Shown here piece by piece: positions 1 through 7,866 of a DNA stretch of 15,365 nt. The stretch is taken from positions 1-15,365 of the forward strand of contig JAFAIY010000351.1 in NCBI GenBank assembly GCA_019236485.1, written 5' to 3'. The notes under the pieces were generated by a model that saw only the letters and a program-made list of their open reading frames with translations, had not been told where the DNA came from and did no database searches. Positions within the stretch are counted from its first letter, which is position 1; each line of letters begins with the position of its first letter. Made by a program: the position numbers and the translations under genes. The DNA comes from Comamonas sp. GTDB taxonomy: Bacteria; Pseudomonadota; Gammaproteobacteria; Burkholderiales; Burkholderiaceae_C.

Positions 1-1412
1 ACATCGGCACCGACGCCTTCCAGGAATGCGATACCGTGGGCATCACGCGCCCCGTGGTCAAGCACAACTTCCTGGTCAAGGATGTGCGCGAGCTGGCCGA
101 GACCATGAAAAAGGCTTTCCACATCGCCCGCACCGGCCGCCCCGGCCCCGTGGTGGTGGATATCCCCAAGGACGTGTCCTTCAAAAAGGCGCTGTACACC
201 GGCTATCCCGAAAAAGTGGAAATGCGCTCGTACAACCCGGTCAAGAAGGGTCATGCTGGCCAGATCCGCAAGGCGCTGCAGCTGCTACTGACCGCCAAGC
301 GCCCCTATATCTACACGGGCGGTGGCGTGCTGCTGGGCAATGCCTGCAACGAGCTGCGCACCCTGGTGGACATGCTGGGCTACCCCGTCACCCACACCTT
401 GCTGGGCCTGGGGGCCTATCCGGCCAGCGACAAGAAATTCCTGGGCATGCTGGGCATGCACGGCACGATCGAGGCCAACAACGCCATGCAGAACTGCGAC
501 GTGCTGCTGGCCGTGGGCGCGCGCTTCGACGACCGCGTGATCGGCAACCCCAAGCATTTCATGTCGGTGGAGCGCAAGATCATCCACATCGACATCGATC
601 CTTCCTCCATCTCCAAGCGCGTGAAGGTGGACGTGCCCATCGTGGGCGATGTGAAGGACGTGCTGACCGAGCTGATCGCCATGCTGCGCGAATCCGCCCA
701 GCGTCCCGACGAGGGCGCCCTGGGTCAGTGGTGGGAGACCATCGAAGGCTGGCGCAGCCGCGACTGCCTGAGCTACGACAAGTCCAATACCGAAGTCATC
801 AAGCCCCAGTACGTGGTCGACACGCTGTGGAACATGACCAAGGATGCCGATGCCTACATCACCTCCGACGTGGGCCAACACCAGATGTGGGCCGCGCAAT
901 ACTACCGCTTCGACGAGCCGCGCCGCTGGATCAACTCCGGCGGCCTGGGCACCATGGGTGTGGGTCTGCCCTATGCCATGGGCATCAAGCTGGCCAAGCC
1001 CGAGTCGGAAGTCTTCTGCATCACGGGCGAAGGCTCGATCCAGATGAACATCCAGGAACTGGCCACCTGCCGCCAGTACAACACGCCGGTGGTGATCTGC
1101 GCGCTCAACAACCGCTACCTGGGCATGGTGCGCCAGTGGCAGGAGATCGAGTACTCGGGCCGCTACTCCAGCAGCTATATGGATTCGCTGCCCGATTTCG
1201 TGAAGCTGGCCGAGGCCTATGGCCATCGCGGTCTGCTGATCGAAAAGCCCGCCGACGTGGAAGGCGCTCTGCGCGAAGCGCGTCGCATCGTGCGCGAAGA
1301 GAGCAAGACGGTGTTCCTGGACTTCCGCACCGATCCCACCGAGAACGTGTTCCCCATGGTGCAGGCCGGCCGTGGCATCACGGAAATGCTGCTGGGTGCT
1401 GACGATTTGTGA
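1..1412 (+). CDS. ilvI: Acetolactate synthase, large (catalytic) subunit, 5'-truncated by window edge
   Basis: ThDP- and FAD-dependent cytoplasmic enzyme that condenses two pyruvates (or pyruvate plus 2-oxobutyrate) to acetohydroxyacids, the first common step of Val/Ile/Leu synthesis. The reading frame starts at base 3 and is open to the left edge, giving 469 residues. The full protein is usually about 575-600, so roughly the first 110-130 residues, with the catalytic Glu of the ThDP domain, lie outside. Visible in order: the end of the N-terminal domain (ITRPVVKHNFLVKD, then RPGPVVVDIPKD), the middle FAD-binding domain with GARFDDRVIG, and the C-terminal ThDP/Mg domain with ITGEGSIQMNIQEL (from base 1020) and LNNRYLGMVRQWQ. 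The ThDP motif has GEG where GDG is the textbook form. The IlvI/IlvB family call is secure; ilvI over ilvB rests on resemblance to the ilvIH pair. It is followed at 157 bp by ilvH, an unusually wide gap for this pair. Confidence 0.96.
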   Translation, partial: IGTDAFQECDTVGITRPVVKHNFLVKDVRELAETMKKAFHIARTGRPGPVVVDIPKDVSFKKALYTGYPEKVEMRSYNPVKKGHAGQIRKALQLLLTAKRPYIYTGGGVLLGNACNELRTLVDMLGYPVTHTLLGLGAYPASDKKFLGMLGMHGTIEANNAMQNCDVLLAVGARFDDRVIGNPKHFMSVERKIIHIDIDPSSISKRVKVDVPIVGDVKDVLTELIAMLRESAQRPDEGALGQWWETIEGWRSRDCLSYDKSNTEVIKPQYVVDTLWNMTKDADAYITSDVGQHQMWAAQYYRFDEPRRWINSGGLGTMGVGLPYAMGIKLAKPESEVFCITGEGSIQMNIQELATCRQYNTPVVICALNNRYLGMVRQWQEIEYSGRYSSSYMDSLPDFVKLAEAYGHRGLLIEKPADVEGALREARRIVREESKTVFLDFRTDPTENVFPMVQAGRGITEMLLGADDL

Positions 1413-1457
1413 TGGCTGGCGGCCGGTTTTGCATGAAATCGGTCATAAGCTCAAAGC

Positions 1458-1491
1458 TGTCAAGCGCAAATAGCTATATTTTTTAATAGCG
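1458..1491 (-). repeat. Intergenic repeat copy 1 (AT hairpin + GCGCTTGACA)
   Basis: Read on the - strand this is GCTAT, an A-rich loop, ATAGCT, four bases (ATTT), then GCGCTTGACA. The same architecture recurs on the + strand before pssA (3285-3315), with ATAGCT, four bases and GCGCTTGACA identical. On the + strand the AT part (GCTAT-N8-ATAGC at 1473-1490, then GTTTTTTG) also resembles a weak terminator between ilvI and ilvH. I infer a dispersed intergenic repeat; its function is unknown. Confidence 0.55.
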
Positions 1492-1519
1492 TTTTTTGAC
1501 GAATCTATTGTCCGCCGAG

Positions 1520-1541
1520 CCTGGCACTTACCGGTGTCAGG
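1520..1541 (+). promoter_or_regulatory. Stem-loop just upstream of the ilvH ribosome binding site
   Basis: CCTGGCAC (1520-1527) pairs with GTGTCAGG (1534-1541), eight base pairs including one G-U, with a six-base loop TTACCG. It ends 15 bases before the ilvH Shine-Dalgarno and has no T tract, so it is not a terminator. It could tune translation or protect the processed ilvH-ilvC message; that role is inference. Confidence 0.35.
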
Positions 1542-1569
1542 GGAGGGCGGCGAAAAGAGGAATCTTTCA

Positions 1570-2061
1570 ATGAAACACATTATCGCCGTGCTGCTCGAGA
1601 ACGAGCCCGGAGCACTGTCGCGCGTCGTGGGCCTGTTCTCGGCCCGCGGCTACAACATCGAATCGCTGACCGTGGCGCCCACCGAGGACGCATCGCTGTC
1701 GCGCATGACCATCCAGACCACGGGTTCGGACGACGTCATCGAGCAGATCACCAAGCACCTGAACCGCCTGATTGAAGTGGTGAAGGTGGTGGACCTGACC
1801 GAAGGCGCCTATACCGAGCGCGAGCTCATGATGGTCAAGGTGCGCGCCGTGGGTAAGGAGCGCGAGGAAATGAAGCGCATGGCCGACATCTTCCGCGGCC
1901 GCATCATCGACGTCACCGAGAAGAGCTATACCGTGGAGCTCACCGGCGACCAGTCCAAGAACGACGCCTTTCTGCAAGCCCTTGACCGCACCGCTATCCT
2001 GGAGACCGTACGTACGGGCGCCTCGGGTATTGGTCGCGGCGAGCGCATTCTGCGTGTCTAA
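1570..2061 (+). CDS. ilvH: Acetolactate synthase, small regulatory subunit
   Basis: Regulatory partner of the large subunit. It binds valine through ACT domains and raises the activity and feedback sensitivity of the catalytic subunit. The 163 residues match the usual length of about 160-165. The N-terminal ACT domain begins MKHIIAVLLENEPGALSRV and continues GLFSARGYNIESLTV, the hallmark of the family. The second half (from ELMMVKV, about residue 78) is the C-terminal ACT-like domain, with FRGRIIDV and the tail GIGRGERILRV. The ATG at 1570 is chosen because AGAGG lies 9 bases upstream and homologues begin at this point; a longer frame to 1534 has no support. It is followed 63 bp later by ilvC on the same strand, probably in one transcript. 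Confidence 0.96.
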   Translation: MKHIIAVLLENEPGALSRVVGLFSARGYNIESLTVAPTEDASLSRMTIQTTGSDDVIEQITKHLNRLIEVVKVVDLTEGAYTERELMMVKVRAVGKEREEMKRMADIFRGRIIDVTEKSYTVELTGDQSKNDAFLQALDRTAILETVRTGASGIGRGERILRV

Positions 2062-2094
2062 TCAACGCTTTTGAAACTGTTCAAACCTTTTTAA

Positions 2095-3141
<1,047 letters not shown>

Positions 3142-3187
3142 TGCCTGCAGCCCATCCGGCATCGGCCGGGTGAGGCGTGCCAGCAAG

Positions 3188-3213
3188 AGGCCACCCCCGG
3201 GGTGGCCTTTTTC
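3188..3213 (+). terminator. Rho-independent terminator after ilvC
   Basis: AGGCCAC (3188-3194) pairs with GTGGCCT (3202-3208), extended inward by CC/GG, and is followed by TTTTT. It begins 46 bases after the ilvC stop and separates the ilv unit from pssA. Confidence 0.9.
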
Positions 3214-3258
3214 ATGCCGGACGCGGCGTGCATGGCGGGTACACTGACAGCAGGGGCA

Positions 3259-3288
3259 TTGCCAAGATGGCTGTGCTTAAAATACTAT
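3259..3288 (+). promoter_or_regulatory. Candidate sigma70 promoter for pssA
   Basis: TTGCCA (3259-3264, five of six to the -35 consensus), an 18-base spacer and TACTAT (3283-3288, four of six to the -10). It lies downstream of the ilvC terminator and about 50 bases before the pssA start, and its -10 touches the intergenic repeat. Position and sequence fit, but there is no experimental support. Confidence 0.4.
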
Positions 3289-3315
3289 GCTTTTAATAGC
3301 TGCATGCGCTTGACA
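3285..3315 (+). repeat. Intergenic repeat copy 2 (AT hairpin + GCGCTTGACA)
   Basis: CTAT, a short AT-rich loop, ATAGCT (3296-3301), GCAT, then GCGCTTGACA (3306-3315). Shares order, spacing and core bases with the - strand copy at 1458-1491. TTGACA looks like a perfect -35, but the only place for its -10 overlaps the pssA start codon, so a promoter role is unlikely. Confidence 0.55.
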
Positions 3316-3338
3316 TGCAAGCACTGGAGGTCTGTTTA

Positions 3339-4208
3339 ATGCAAAACAGCAACGAGCCCGGCGAAATCGGCGGCATGCCGCGCAAGCTGCGCAAGGGCAT
3401 TTATGTGCTGCCCAATCTGTTCACCCTGGCGGCGCTGTTCGGCGGTTTCTACGCCATCGTCATGGCCATGAACAACCAGTTCGAGCTGGCTGCCGTGGGC
3501 GTGTTCTGCGCCATGGTGCTCGACAGCCTCGACGGCCGCGTGGCGCGCATGACGCATACTCAAAGCGCGTTCGGAGAGCAGATGGATTCGCTCTCCGACA
3601 TGGTGTCCTTCGGCGCTGCGCCGGCGCTGATCGCCTATGAATGGGCGCTGCGCCCGCTGGGCCGCTGGGGCTGGATTGCAGCCTTCGTCTACTGCGCCTG
3701 CGCGGCTCTGCGCCTGGCGCGCTTCAATGTGAACACCGGCGTGGTGGACAAGCGCTATTTCCAGGGCATGCCTTCGCCGGCGGCCGCGGCCCTGGTGGCC
3801 GGCTTCATCTGGCTGACCAGCGCGCTCATGGTCTCGCACCGCGACGTGCCCATCTTTGGCGACGTGATCTCCTGGTTCGGCGGCTATCCCACGGACCGCT
3901 CCGACCTGTCCTGGATCATGTTCGCCATCACCCTGTTCGCCGGCCTGACCATGGTGACGAACATTCCCTATTACAGCTTCAAGGACATAGGCGGTGCCAA
4001 GAGCATGCCCTTCGTCACCCTGGTGGTGGTGGCGCTGTTGATGGCGGTGGTGAGCATAGAGCCCGCGACCATGCTGTTCCTGGTGTTTGTGGGCTACTCC
4101 GTTTCCGGCTATGTGATCTACGCCTGGCGTCGTGCCAAGGGCGAGCATGTGAGCATCGTGGCCACCAGCAAGGATGAGCCCGACGAGCGCGGCCTGCACG
4201 AGGATTGA
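3339..4208 (+). CDS. pssA: CDP-diacylglycerol--serine O-phosphatidyltransferase
   Basis: Inner-membrane enzyme that makes phosphatidylserine from CDP-diacylglycerol and serine, on the route to phosphatidylethanolamine. The 289 residues contain the complete CDP-alcohol phosphatidyltransferase motif: D65-G66, A69-R70, G79, D83 and D87 (DGRVAR, then eight residues, G, D, D), whose aspartates bind metal and catalyse. About seven or eight hydrophobic segments follow, beginning with NLFTLAALFGGFYAIVMAM. The ATG at 3339 is preferred over the in-frame ATG at 3315 because GGAGG sits eight bases upstream of 3339. Location between ilvC and leuA is a known Burkholderiales gene order. No terminator is seen between pssA and the leuA leader, so the two could share transcripts. 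Confidence 0.93.
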   Translation: MQNSNEPGEIGGMPRKLRKGIYVLPNLFTLAALFGGFYAIVMAMNNQFELAAVGVFCAMVLDSLDGRVARMTHTQSAFGEQMDSLSDMVSFGAAPALIAYEWALRPLGRWGWIAAFVYCACAALRLARFNVNTGVVDKRYFQGMPSPAAAALVAGFIWLTSALMVSHRDVPIFGDVISWFGGYPTDRSDLSWIMFAITLFAGLTMVTNIPYYSFKDIGGAKSMPFVTLVVVALLMAVVSIEPATMLFLVFVGYSVSGYVIYAWRRAKGEHVSIVATSKDEPDERGLHED

Positions 4209-4262
4209 GCGGGCGGCAAAAAACCTGGCGCCCAAAACATTTATTGTGTTAAAGTGATCCGC

Positions 4263-4316
4263 ATGCAAAACCTGTCGCTAGCTCTACTACTAATGTCCAA
4301 CGGGCAGAGAAAGTAG
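4263..4316 (+). CDS. leuA leader peptide (17 aa, leucine-rich)
   Basis: ATG-to-TAG frame encoding MQNLSLALLLMSNGQRK. Five of 17 residues are leucine (positions 4, 6, 8, 9, 10) and four of these use CTA, a rare Leu codon in a GC-rich genome. It sits immediately upstream of a terminator hairpin and of leuA. The stop codon falls inside one arm of the antiterminator, so a ribosome that reaches it would block that arm. This is the classical arrangement of amino-acid attenuators. A possible weak ribosome site (AAGTGA) precedes the ATG. A candidate extended -10 (TGTTAAAGT, 4247-4255) would start transcription almost at the ATG, so the promoter is unresolved. Confidence 0.82.
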   Translation: MQNLSLALLLMSNGQRK

Positions 4317-4352
4317 CGCGCGCGTACAAACACACCCTACTTGGCGGCCCGT
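4300..4352 (+). promoter_or_regulatory. leuA attenuator: antiterminator structure
   Basis: ACGGGC (4300-4305) pairs with GCCCGT (4347-4352), and AAGTAG (4311-4316) pairs with CTACTT (4337-4342), separated by a small internal loop. This uses the 5' arm of the terminator (4345-4352), so the two structures exclude each other. AAGTAG can also pair with the CTACT of the leader's leucine codons (4284-4288 or 4287-4291), and TAGCG (4314-4318) with CGCTA (4276-4280). A ribosome stalled at the Leu codons would therefore free this arm for the antiterminator. All pairings are read directly from the sequence; the regulatory logic is inferred from known leu/trp/his attenuators. Confidence 0.75.
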
Positions 4353-4380
4353 AGCATCAGCGACGGGCCGTTTTTGCTTT
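4345..4380 (+). terminator. leuA attenuator: intrinsic terminator
   Basis: CGGCCCGT (4345-4352) pairs perfectly with ACGGGCCG (4363-4370), with a ten-base loop, followed by TTTTTGCTTT. It lies 28 bases after the leader peptide stop and 55 bases before the leuA start, so it must be bypassed for leuA expression. Confidence 0.9.
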
Positions 4381-4435
4381 TGGGCGTCGCTGGAACTGGG
4401 TTCAATTTCCTCCATTTCGACTGAAGAGACTCACC

Positions 4436-6106
4436 ATGTTGCAAAACCCTTCCACCAAATACCGCGCTTTCGCCCCCGTGCGCTTGAGCAATCGCAGCTG
4501 GCCCGACGCGGTAATCACCAAGCCCCCGGTCTGGTGCAGCGTGGACCTGCGTGACGGCAACCAGGCTTTGATCGAGCCCATGGACATCGAGCGCAAGATG
4601 CGCATGTTCGAGCAGCTGGTGCAGATCGGCTTCAAGGAAATCGAGGTCGGCTTTCCCTCCGCCTCCCAGGTCGAGTTCGACTTCCTGCGCAAGCTCATCG
4701 AGGAAGACCGCATTCCCGATGACGTGACCATCCAGGTGCTGACCCAGGCGCGCGAACACCTGATTCGCCGCACTTTCGAGGCCCTGGAGGGCGTGCCGCG
4801 CGCCATCGTCCACCTCTACAACGCCACGGCCCCCGTGATGCGCCGCGTGGTGCTGAACATGAGCGAGGACGAGATCGTGGAGCTGGCCACGACCAATGCC
4901 CGGATGTTCAAGGACATCGCCGCCCACTATCCGCAGACCAAGTGGACCTTCCAGTACTCGCCCGAGATGTACTCGGACACCGAGCTGGAATTCTCCAAGC
5001 GCGTGATCGATGCCGTGACCGCCGTGTGGCAGCCCACGCCCGAGAACAAGTGCATCATCAATCTGCCCACCACGGTGGAGCACTCCACGCCCAACATCTT
5101 TGCCGACATGGTGGAGTGGACGCACCGCAATATCGAGCGCCGCGACAGCGTGGTGATCTCGGTGCATCCGCACAACGACCGCGGCACGGGCACGGCGGCC
5201 GCCGAGCTGTCCCTGATGGCCGGTGCCGACCGCCTCGAAGGCTGTTTGTTCGGCAACGGCGAGCGCACCGGCAATCTGGACGTGGTCAACGTGGCTTTGA
5301 ATATGTATATCCAGGGCGTGAACCCCGGCCTCGACTTCTCCAATATCGACGATATCCGCGCCACGGTGGAGCACTGCAACCAGCTGCCCGTGCACCCACG
5401 CCACCCCTATGTGGGTGATCTGGTCTATACCTCCTTCTCCGGCTCCCACCAGGATGCCATCAAGAAGGCTTTCGCCGCCCACAAGGAGGGCGATATCTGG
5501 GATATGCCTTATCTGCCTATCGATCCCAAGGATCTGGGCCGCAGTTACGAAGCCGTGATCCGCGTGAACAGCCAGTCGGGCAAGGGCGGCATCGCCTATC
5601 TGCTCGAGAGCGAATATGGTTTGCAGCTGCCGCGCCGCCTGCAGATCGAGTTCAGCCAGGTCGTGCAGCGCGAGATGGATGCCAGCGGCAAGGAGCTGTC
5701 GGCGGCCGATCTCTGGGAGCTGTTCCAGCGCGAATACAGCGTGAATACCGTCAAGGCGCCCCAGTACCGCCTGAGCGAGGTGGACGGCGTGGTCAGCATG
5801 AACGCCGAGATCGAAGTGGAGGGCGAGAAGTATTTTTTGGACGGCGAAGGTACGGGCCCCATTGACGCCTTTGTCCAGGCGCTGTCTGCTGCAGTCGGCC
5901 GCAATGTGCGCGTGCTCAACTATGCCGAGCATGCGATCGGCGAGGGCGCAAACGCCAAGGCCATTGCCTATGTGGAGTTGCGCGTCGACGAGGCCCAGAT
6001 CTGCTACGGCGTCGGGGTGGATGCCAACATCGTGTCCGCCTCGCTGCGCGCCATCATCTCGGGATTGCAACGCGTCCCGGCCGCCGCAGAGACGGTAGCT
6101 GTCTAA
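4436..6106 (+). CDS. leuA: 2-isopropylmalate synthase, type 2 (long form)
   Basis: First committed step of leucine synthesis: acetyl-CoA plus 2-oxoisovalerate to 2-isopropylmalate, in the cytoplasm. The 556 residues and the N-terminal extension ([20 protein letters not shown]) are typical of the long LeuA form shared by many bacteria and yeast. The HMGL-like TIM barrel starts around residue 32 with [11 protein letters not shown] (35-45). Metal ligands lie in HPHNDRGTG (244-252), and NGERTGN (274-280) is conserved. The C-terminal leucine-binding regulatory domain runs from about 425 to the end. The start at 4436 has only a weak upstream AAGAGA but matches homologues. Expression is predicted to be controlled by the leader/attenuator at 4263-4380. 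A terminator follows at 6116, so it is a separate unit from the second synthase gene. Confidence 0.96.
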   Translation: MLQNPSTKYRAFAPVRLSNRSWPDAVITKPPVWCSVDLRDGNQALIEPMDIERKMRMFEQLVQIGFKEIEVGFPSASQVEFDFLRKLIEEDRIPDDVTIQVLTQAREHLIRRTFEALEGVPRAIVHLYNATAPVMRRVVLNMSEDEIVELATTNARMFKDIAAHYPQTKWTFQYSPEMYSDTELEFSKRVIDAVTAVWQPTPENKCIINLPTTVEHSTPNIFADMVEWTHRNIERRDSVVISVHPHNDRGTGTAAAELSLMAGADRLEGCLFGNGERTGNLDVVNVALNMYIQGVNPGLDFSNIDDIRATVEHCNQLPVHPRHPYVGDLVYTSFSGSHQDAIKKAFAAHKEGDIWDMPYLPIDPKDLGRSYEAVIRVNSQSGKGGIAYLLESEYGLQLPRRLQIEFSQVVQREMDASGKELSAADLWELFQREYSVNTVKAPQYRLSEVDGVVSMNAEIEVEGEKYFLDGEGTGPIDAFVQALSAAVGRNVRVLNYAEHAIGEGANAKAIAYVELRVDEAQICYGVGVDANIVSASLRAIISGLQRVPAAAETVAV

Positions 6107-6115
6107 ATCGTTTCC

Positions 6116-6149
6116 AAGCCGGTGCCGCCAAAAGCGCACCGGCTTTTTT
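6116..6149 (+). terminator. Rho-independent terminator after the first leuA
   Basis: AAGCCGGTGC (6116-6125) pairs perfectly with GCACCGGCTT (6136-6145), with a ten-base loop, and is followed by a T run to 6149. The stem begins ten bases after the leuA stop. Confidence 0.92.
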
Positions 6150-6175
6150 GTCGGCAGTCCTTGGTAAAAAAAATC

Positions 6176-6192
6176 GGCGCCTTACCGGCGCC
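6176..6192. promoter_or_regulatory. GGCGCC-TTACC-GGCGCC hairpin before the second leuA
   Basis: Two copies of the self-complementary hexamer GGCGCC, five bases apart, ending 23 bases before the start of the second synthase gene. On the - strand it is followed by eight T's (complement of 6166-6173), so it looks like a terminator for leftward transcription, although no leftward gene lies close by. On the + strand it would form a 5'-UTR hairpin. Confidence 0.35.
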
Positions 6193-6215
6193 ACAACTTA
6201 AGCGAGACCCCCATC

Positions 6216-7754
6216 ATGTCCGATCAGCTGATTATTTTCGACACCACCTTGCGCGACGGCGAGCAGTCGCCCGGCGCTTCCATGACGCGCGATGAAAAGC
6301 TGCGCATTGCGCGCCAGCTCGAACGCCTGAAGGTGGATGTGATCGAGGCTGGCTTTGCTGCGGCATCGAATGGGGATTTCGAGTCCATCCAGGGCATTGC
6401 GCACGCCATCAAGGATTCCACGATTTGCTCGCTGTCGCGCGCCAACGACCGCGACATCGCGCGTGCGGCCGAGGCGCTCAAGGGCGCAAACCGTGCGCGC
6501 ATTCACACCTTCATCGCCACCAGCCCGCTGCACATGGAGAAAAAGCTGCGCATGACGCCCGAGCAGGTGCTGGAGCAGGCCAAGCAGGCGGTGCGCTTTG
6601 GCCGCAATCTGATCGAGGACATCGAGTTCAGTGCCGAAGACGGCTACCGCAGCGATCCCGAGTTTCTGGCGCGGGTGATCGAGGCGGTCATCAAGGAGGG
6701 TGCAACCACCATCAACGTGCCCGATACCGTGGGCTATGCGATTCCCGAGCTCTATGGCAACTTCATCAAGGATTTGCGCGAGCGCGTGCCCAACAGCGAC
6801 AAGGCCATCTGGTCCGTGCACTGCCACAACGATCTGGGCATGGCCGTGGCCAACTCCCTGGCCGGCGTGAAGATCGGCGGCGCACGCCAGATCGAATGCA
6901 CCATCAACGGCCTGGGCGAGCGCGCCGGCAACTGTTCGCTCGAAGAGGTGGTGATGGCCATCAAGACGCGCAAAGACTATTTCGGCCTGGATGTAAACAT
7001 AGACACCAAGCACATCGTGGCCGCCAGCCGCATGGTCAGCCAGACCACGGGCTTCGTGGTCCAGCCCAACAAGGCTGTGGTGGGCGCGAACGCCTTCGCC
7101 CATGCCTCGGGCATCCACCAGGACGGCGTGCTCAAGGCGCGCGACACCTACGAAATCATGCGCGCCGAGGATGTGGGCTGGACGGCCAACAAGATCGTGC
7201 TGGGCAAGCTCAGCGGCCGCAACGCCTTCAAGCAGCGCCTGCAGGAGCTGGGCGTGGAGCTGGACAGCGAGGCCGCGATCAACCAGGCTTTCACCCGCTT
7301 CAAGGAGCTGGCCGACCGCAAGAGCGAGATCTTCGACGAGGACATTCTGGCCCTGGTGAATGCGGATGGCGCCTCGCACCAGGAGGACCCGTTCCATTTC
7401 GTCTCGCTGGCCCAGCAGAGCGAGACGGGCGAGCGCCCCCATGCGACCGTGGTGTTCAGCAGCCAAGGCCGGGAGGTCAAGGCCGAGTCCGATGGCAACG
7501 GTCCGGTCGATGCCTCGTTCAAGGCCATAGAGTCCGAGGTCAAGAGCGGCGCCGAGATGGTGCTGTATTCCGTCAACGCTATCAGTGGCTCCACCGAGAG
7601 CCAGGGTGAGGTGACGGTGCGCCTGCAGCGCAATGGCCGCGTGGTCAACGGAGTGGGTGCTGACCCCGATATCGTGGTGGCGTCGGCCAAGGCCTACCTC
7701 AGCGCGCTGAACAAATTGCATAGCAATATGGAAGTTGTCGCTGCACAAGGTTGA
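6216..7754 (+). CDS. leuA: 2-isopropylmalate synthase, type 1 (classical form)
   Basis: Same reaction as the preceding gene but the classical ~510-aa bacterial form (512 residues), collinear with enterobacterial LeuA and only distantly related to its neighbour. It begins [20 protein letters not shown], the family signature (residues 11-20). [16 protein letters not shown] carries substrate-site residues. [16 protein letters not shown] (202-217) provides metal ligands, and GLGERAGN is at 232-239. [10 protein letters not shown] marks the linker, and the C-terminal leucine-regulatory domain (about 390-512) includes GNGPVDA. Citramalate or homocitrate synthase are less likely because the whole length, including the regulatory domain, follows IPMS. 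The ATG at 6216 has only a weak purine-rich AGCGAGA upstream. The gene has no leader peptide of its own. A terminator-like hairpin follows at 7787. Confidence 0.93.
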   Translation: MSDQLIIFDTTLRDGEQSPGASMTRDEKLRIARQLERLKVDVIEAGFAAASNGDFESIQGIAHAIKDSTICSLSRANDRDIARAAEALKGANRARIHTFIATSPLHMEKKLRMTPEQVLEQAKQAVRFGRNLIEDIEFSAEDGYRSDPEFLARVIEAVIKEGATTINVPDTVGYAIPELYGNFIKDLRERVPNSDKAIWSVHCHNDLGMAVANSLAGVKIGGARQIECTINGLGERAGNCSLEEVVMAIKTRKDYFGLDVNIDTKHIVAASRMVSQTTGFVVQPNKAVVGANAFAHASGIHQDGVLKARDTYEIMRAEDVGWTANKIVLGKLSGRNAFKQRLQELGVELDSEAAINQAFTRFKELADRKSEIFDEDILALVNADGASHQEDPFHFVSLAQQSETGERPHATVVFSSQGREVKAESDGNGPVDASFKAIESEVKSGAEMVLYSVNAISGSTESQGEVTVRLQRNGRVVNGVGADPDIVVASAKAYLSALNKLHSNMEVVAAQG

Positions 7755-7786
7755 GTGCTGGATTTATAATTTCACCAAGATTATCG

Positions 7787-7825
7787 AAAAGGTTGTGCAA
7801 GTGCTTGTCACTTCACAACTTTTTT
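7787..7825 (+). terminator. Rho-independent terminator after the second leuA
   Basis: GTTGTG (7792-7797) pairs with CACAAC (7814-7819), with an inner AGTG/CACT stem, flanking AAAA/TTTT and a T run at 7820-7825. It starts about 33 bases after the stop. A perfect TATAAT (7765-7770) lies upstream of it, so it could also act in the 5' leader of the next gene. Confidence 0.7.
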
Positions 7826-7833
7826 GATTGAAT
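7805..7833 (+). promoter_or_regulatory. Candidate sigma70 promoter for the D,D-peptidase gene
   Basis: TTGTCA (7805-7810, five of six), a 17-base spacer and TTGAAT (7828-7833, four of six) would start transcription near 7840, ahead of the GGAG at 7857. An alternative is TGCACA (7742-7747), 17 bases, then TATAAT (7765-7770), which would place the hairpin at 7787-7825 inside the 5'-UTR. The sequence alone does not decide between them. Confidence 0.3.
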
Positions 7834-7866
7834 TAAATCCTTACACCTTGTTGTCTGGAGTATCGC

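Noticed and set aside
2070..2092. TTTGAA-ACTG-TTCAAA hairpin followed by CCTTTTT between ilvH and ilvC
   Set aside because: Terminator-like, but the stem is six AT-rich pairs and the T run is offset. It would cut off ilvC, so at most it is a weak pause site.
3310..3338. TTGACA as a -35 box for pssA
   Set aside because: The matching -10 position is TGTTTA, immediately before the start codon, and initiation there would remove the GGAGG ribosome site.
3336..4268. 310-codon open frame on the - strand opposite pssA
   Set aside because: The + strand frame has the full CDP-alcohol phosphatidyltransferase motif; the antisense frame is a shadow.
4337..6139. 600-codon open frame on the - strand opposite the first leuA
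   Set aside because: Antisense shadow of a GC-rich gene: low-complexity His/Gly/Leu composition, no family features, and it covers the whole leuA coding region.
6198..7748. 516-codon open frame on the - strand opposite the second leuA
   Set aside because: Same codon-position artefact; the + strand frame has complete IPMS motifs.
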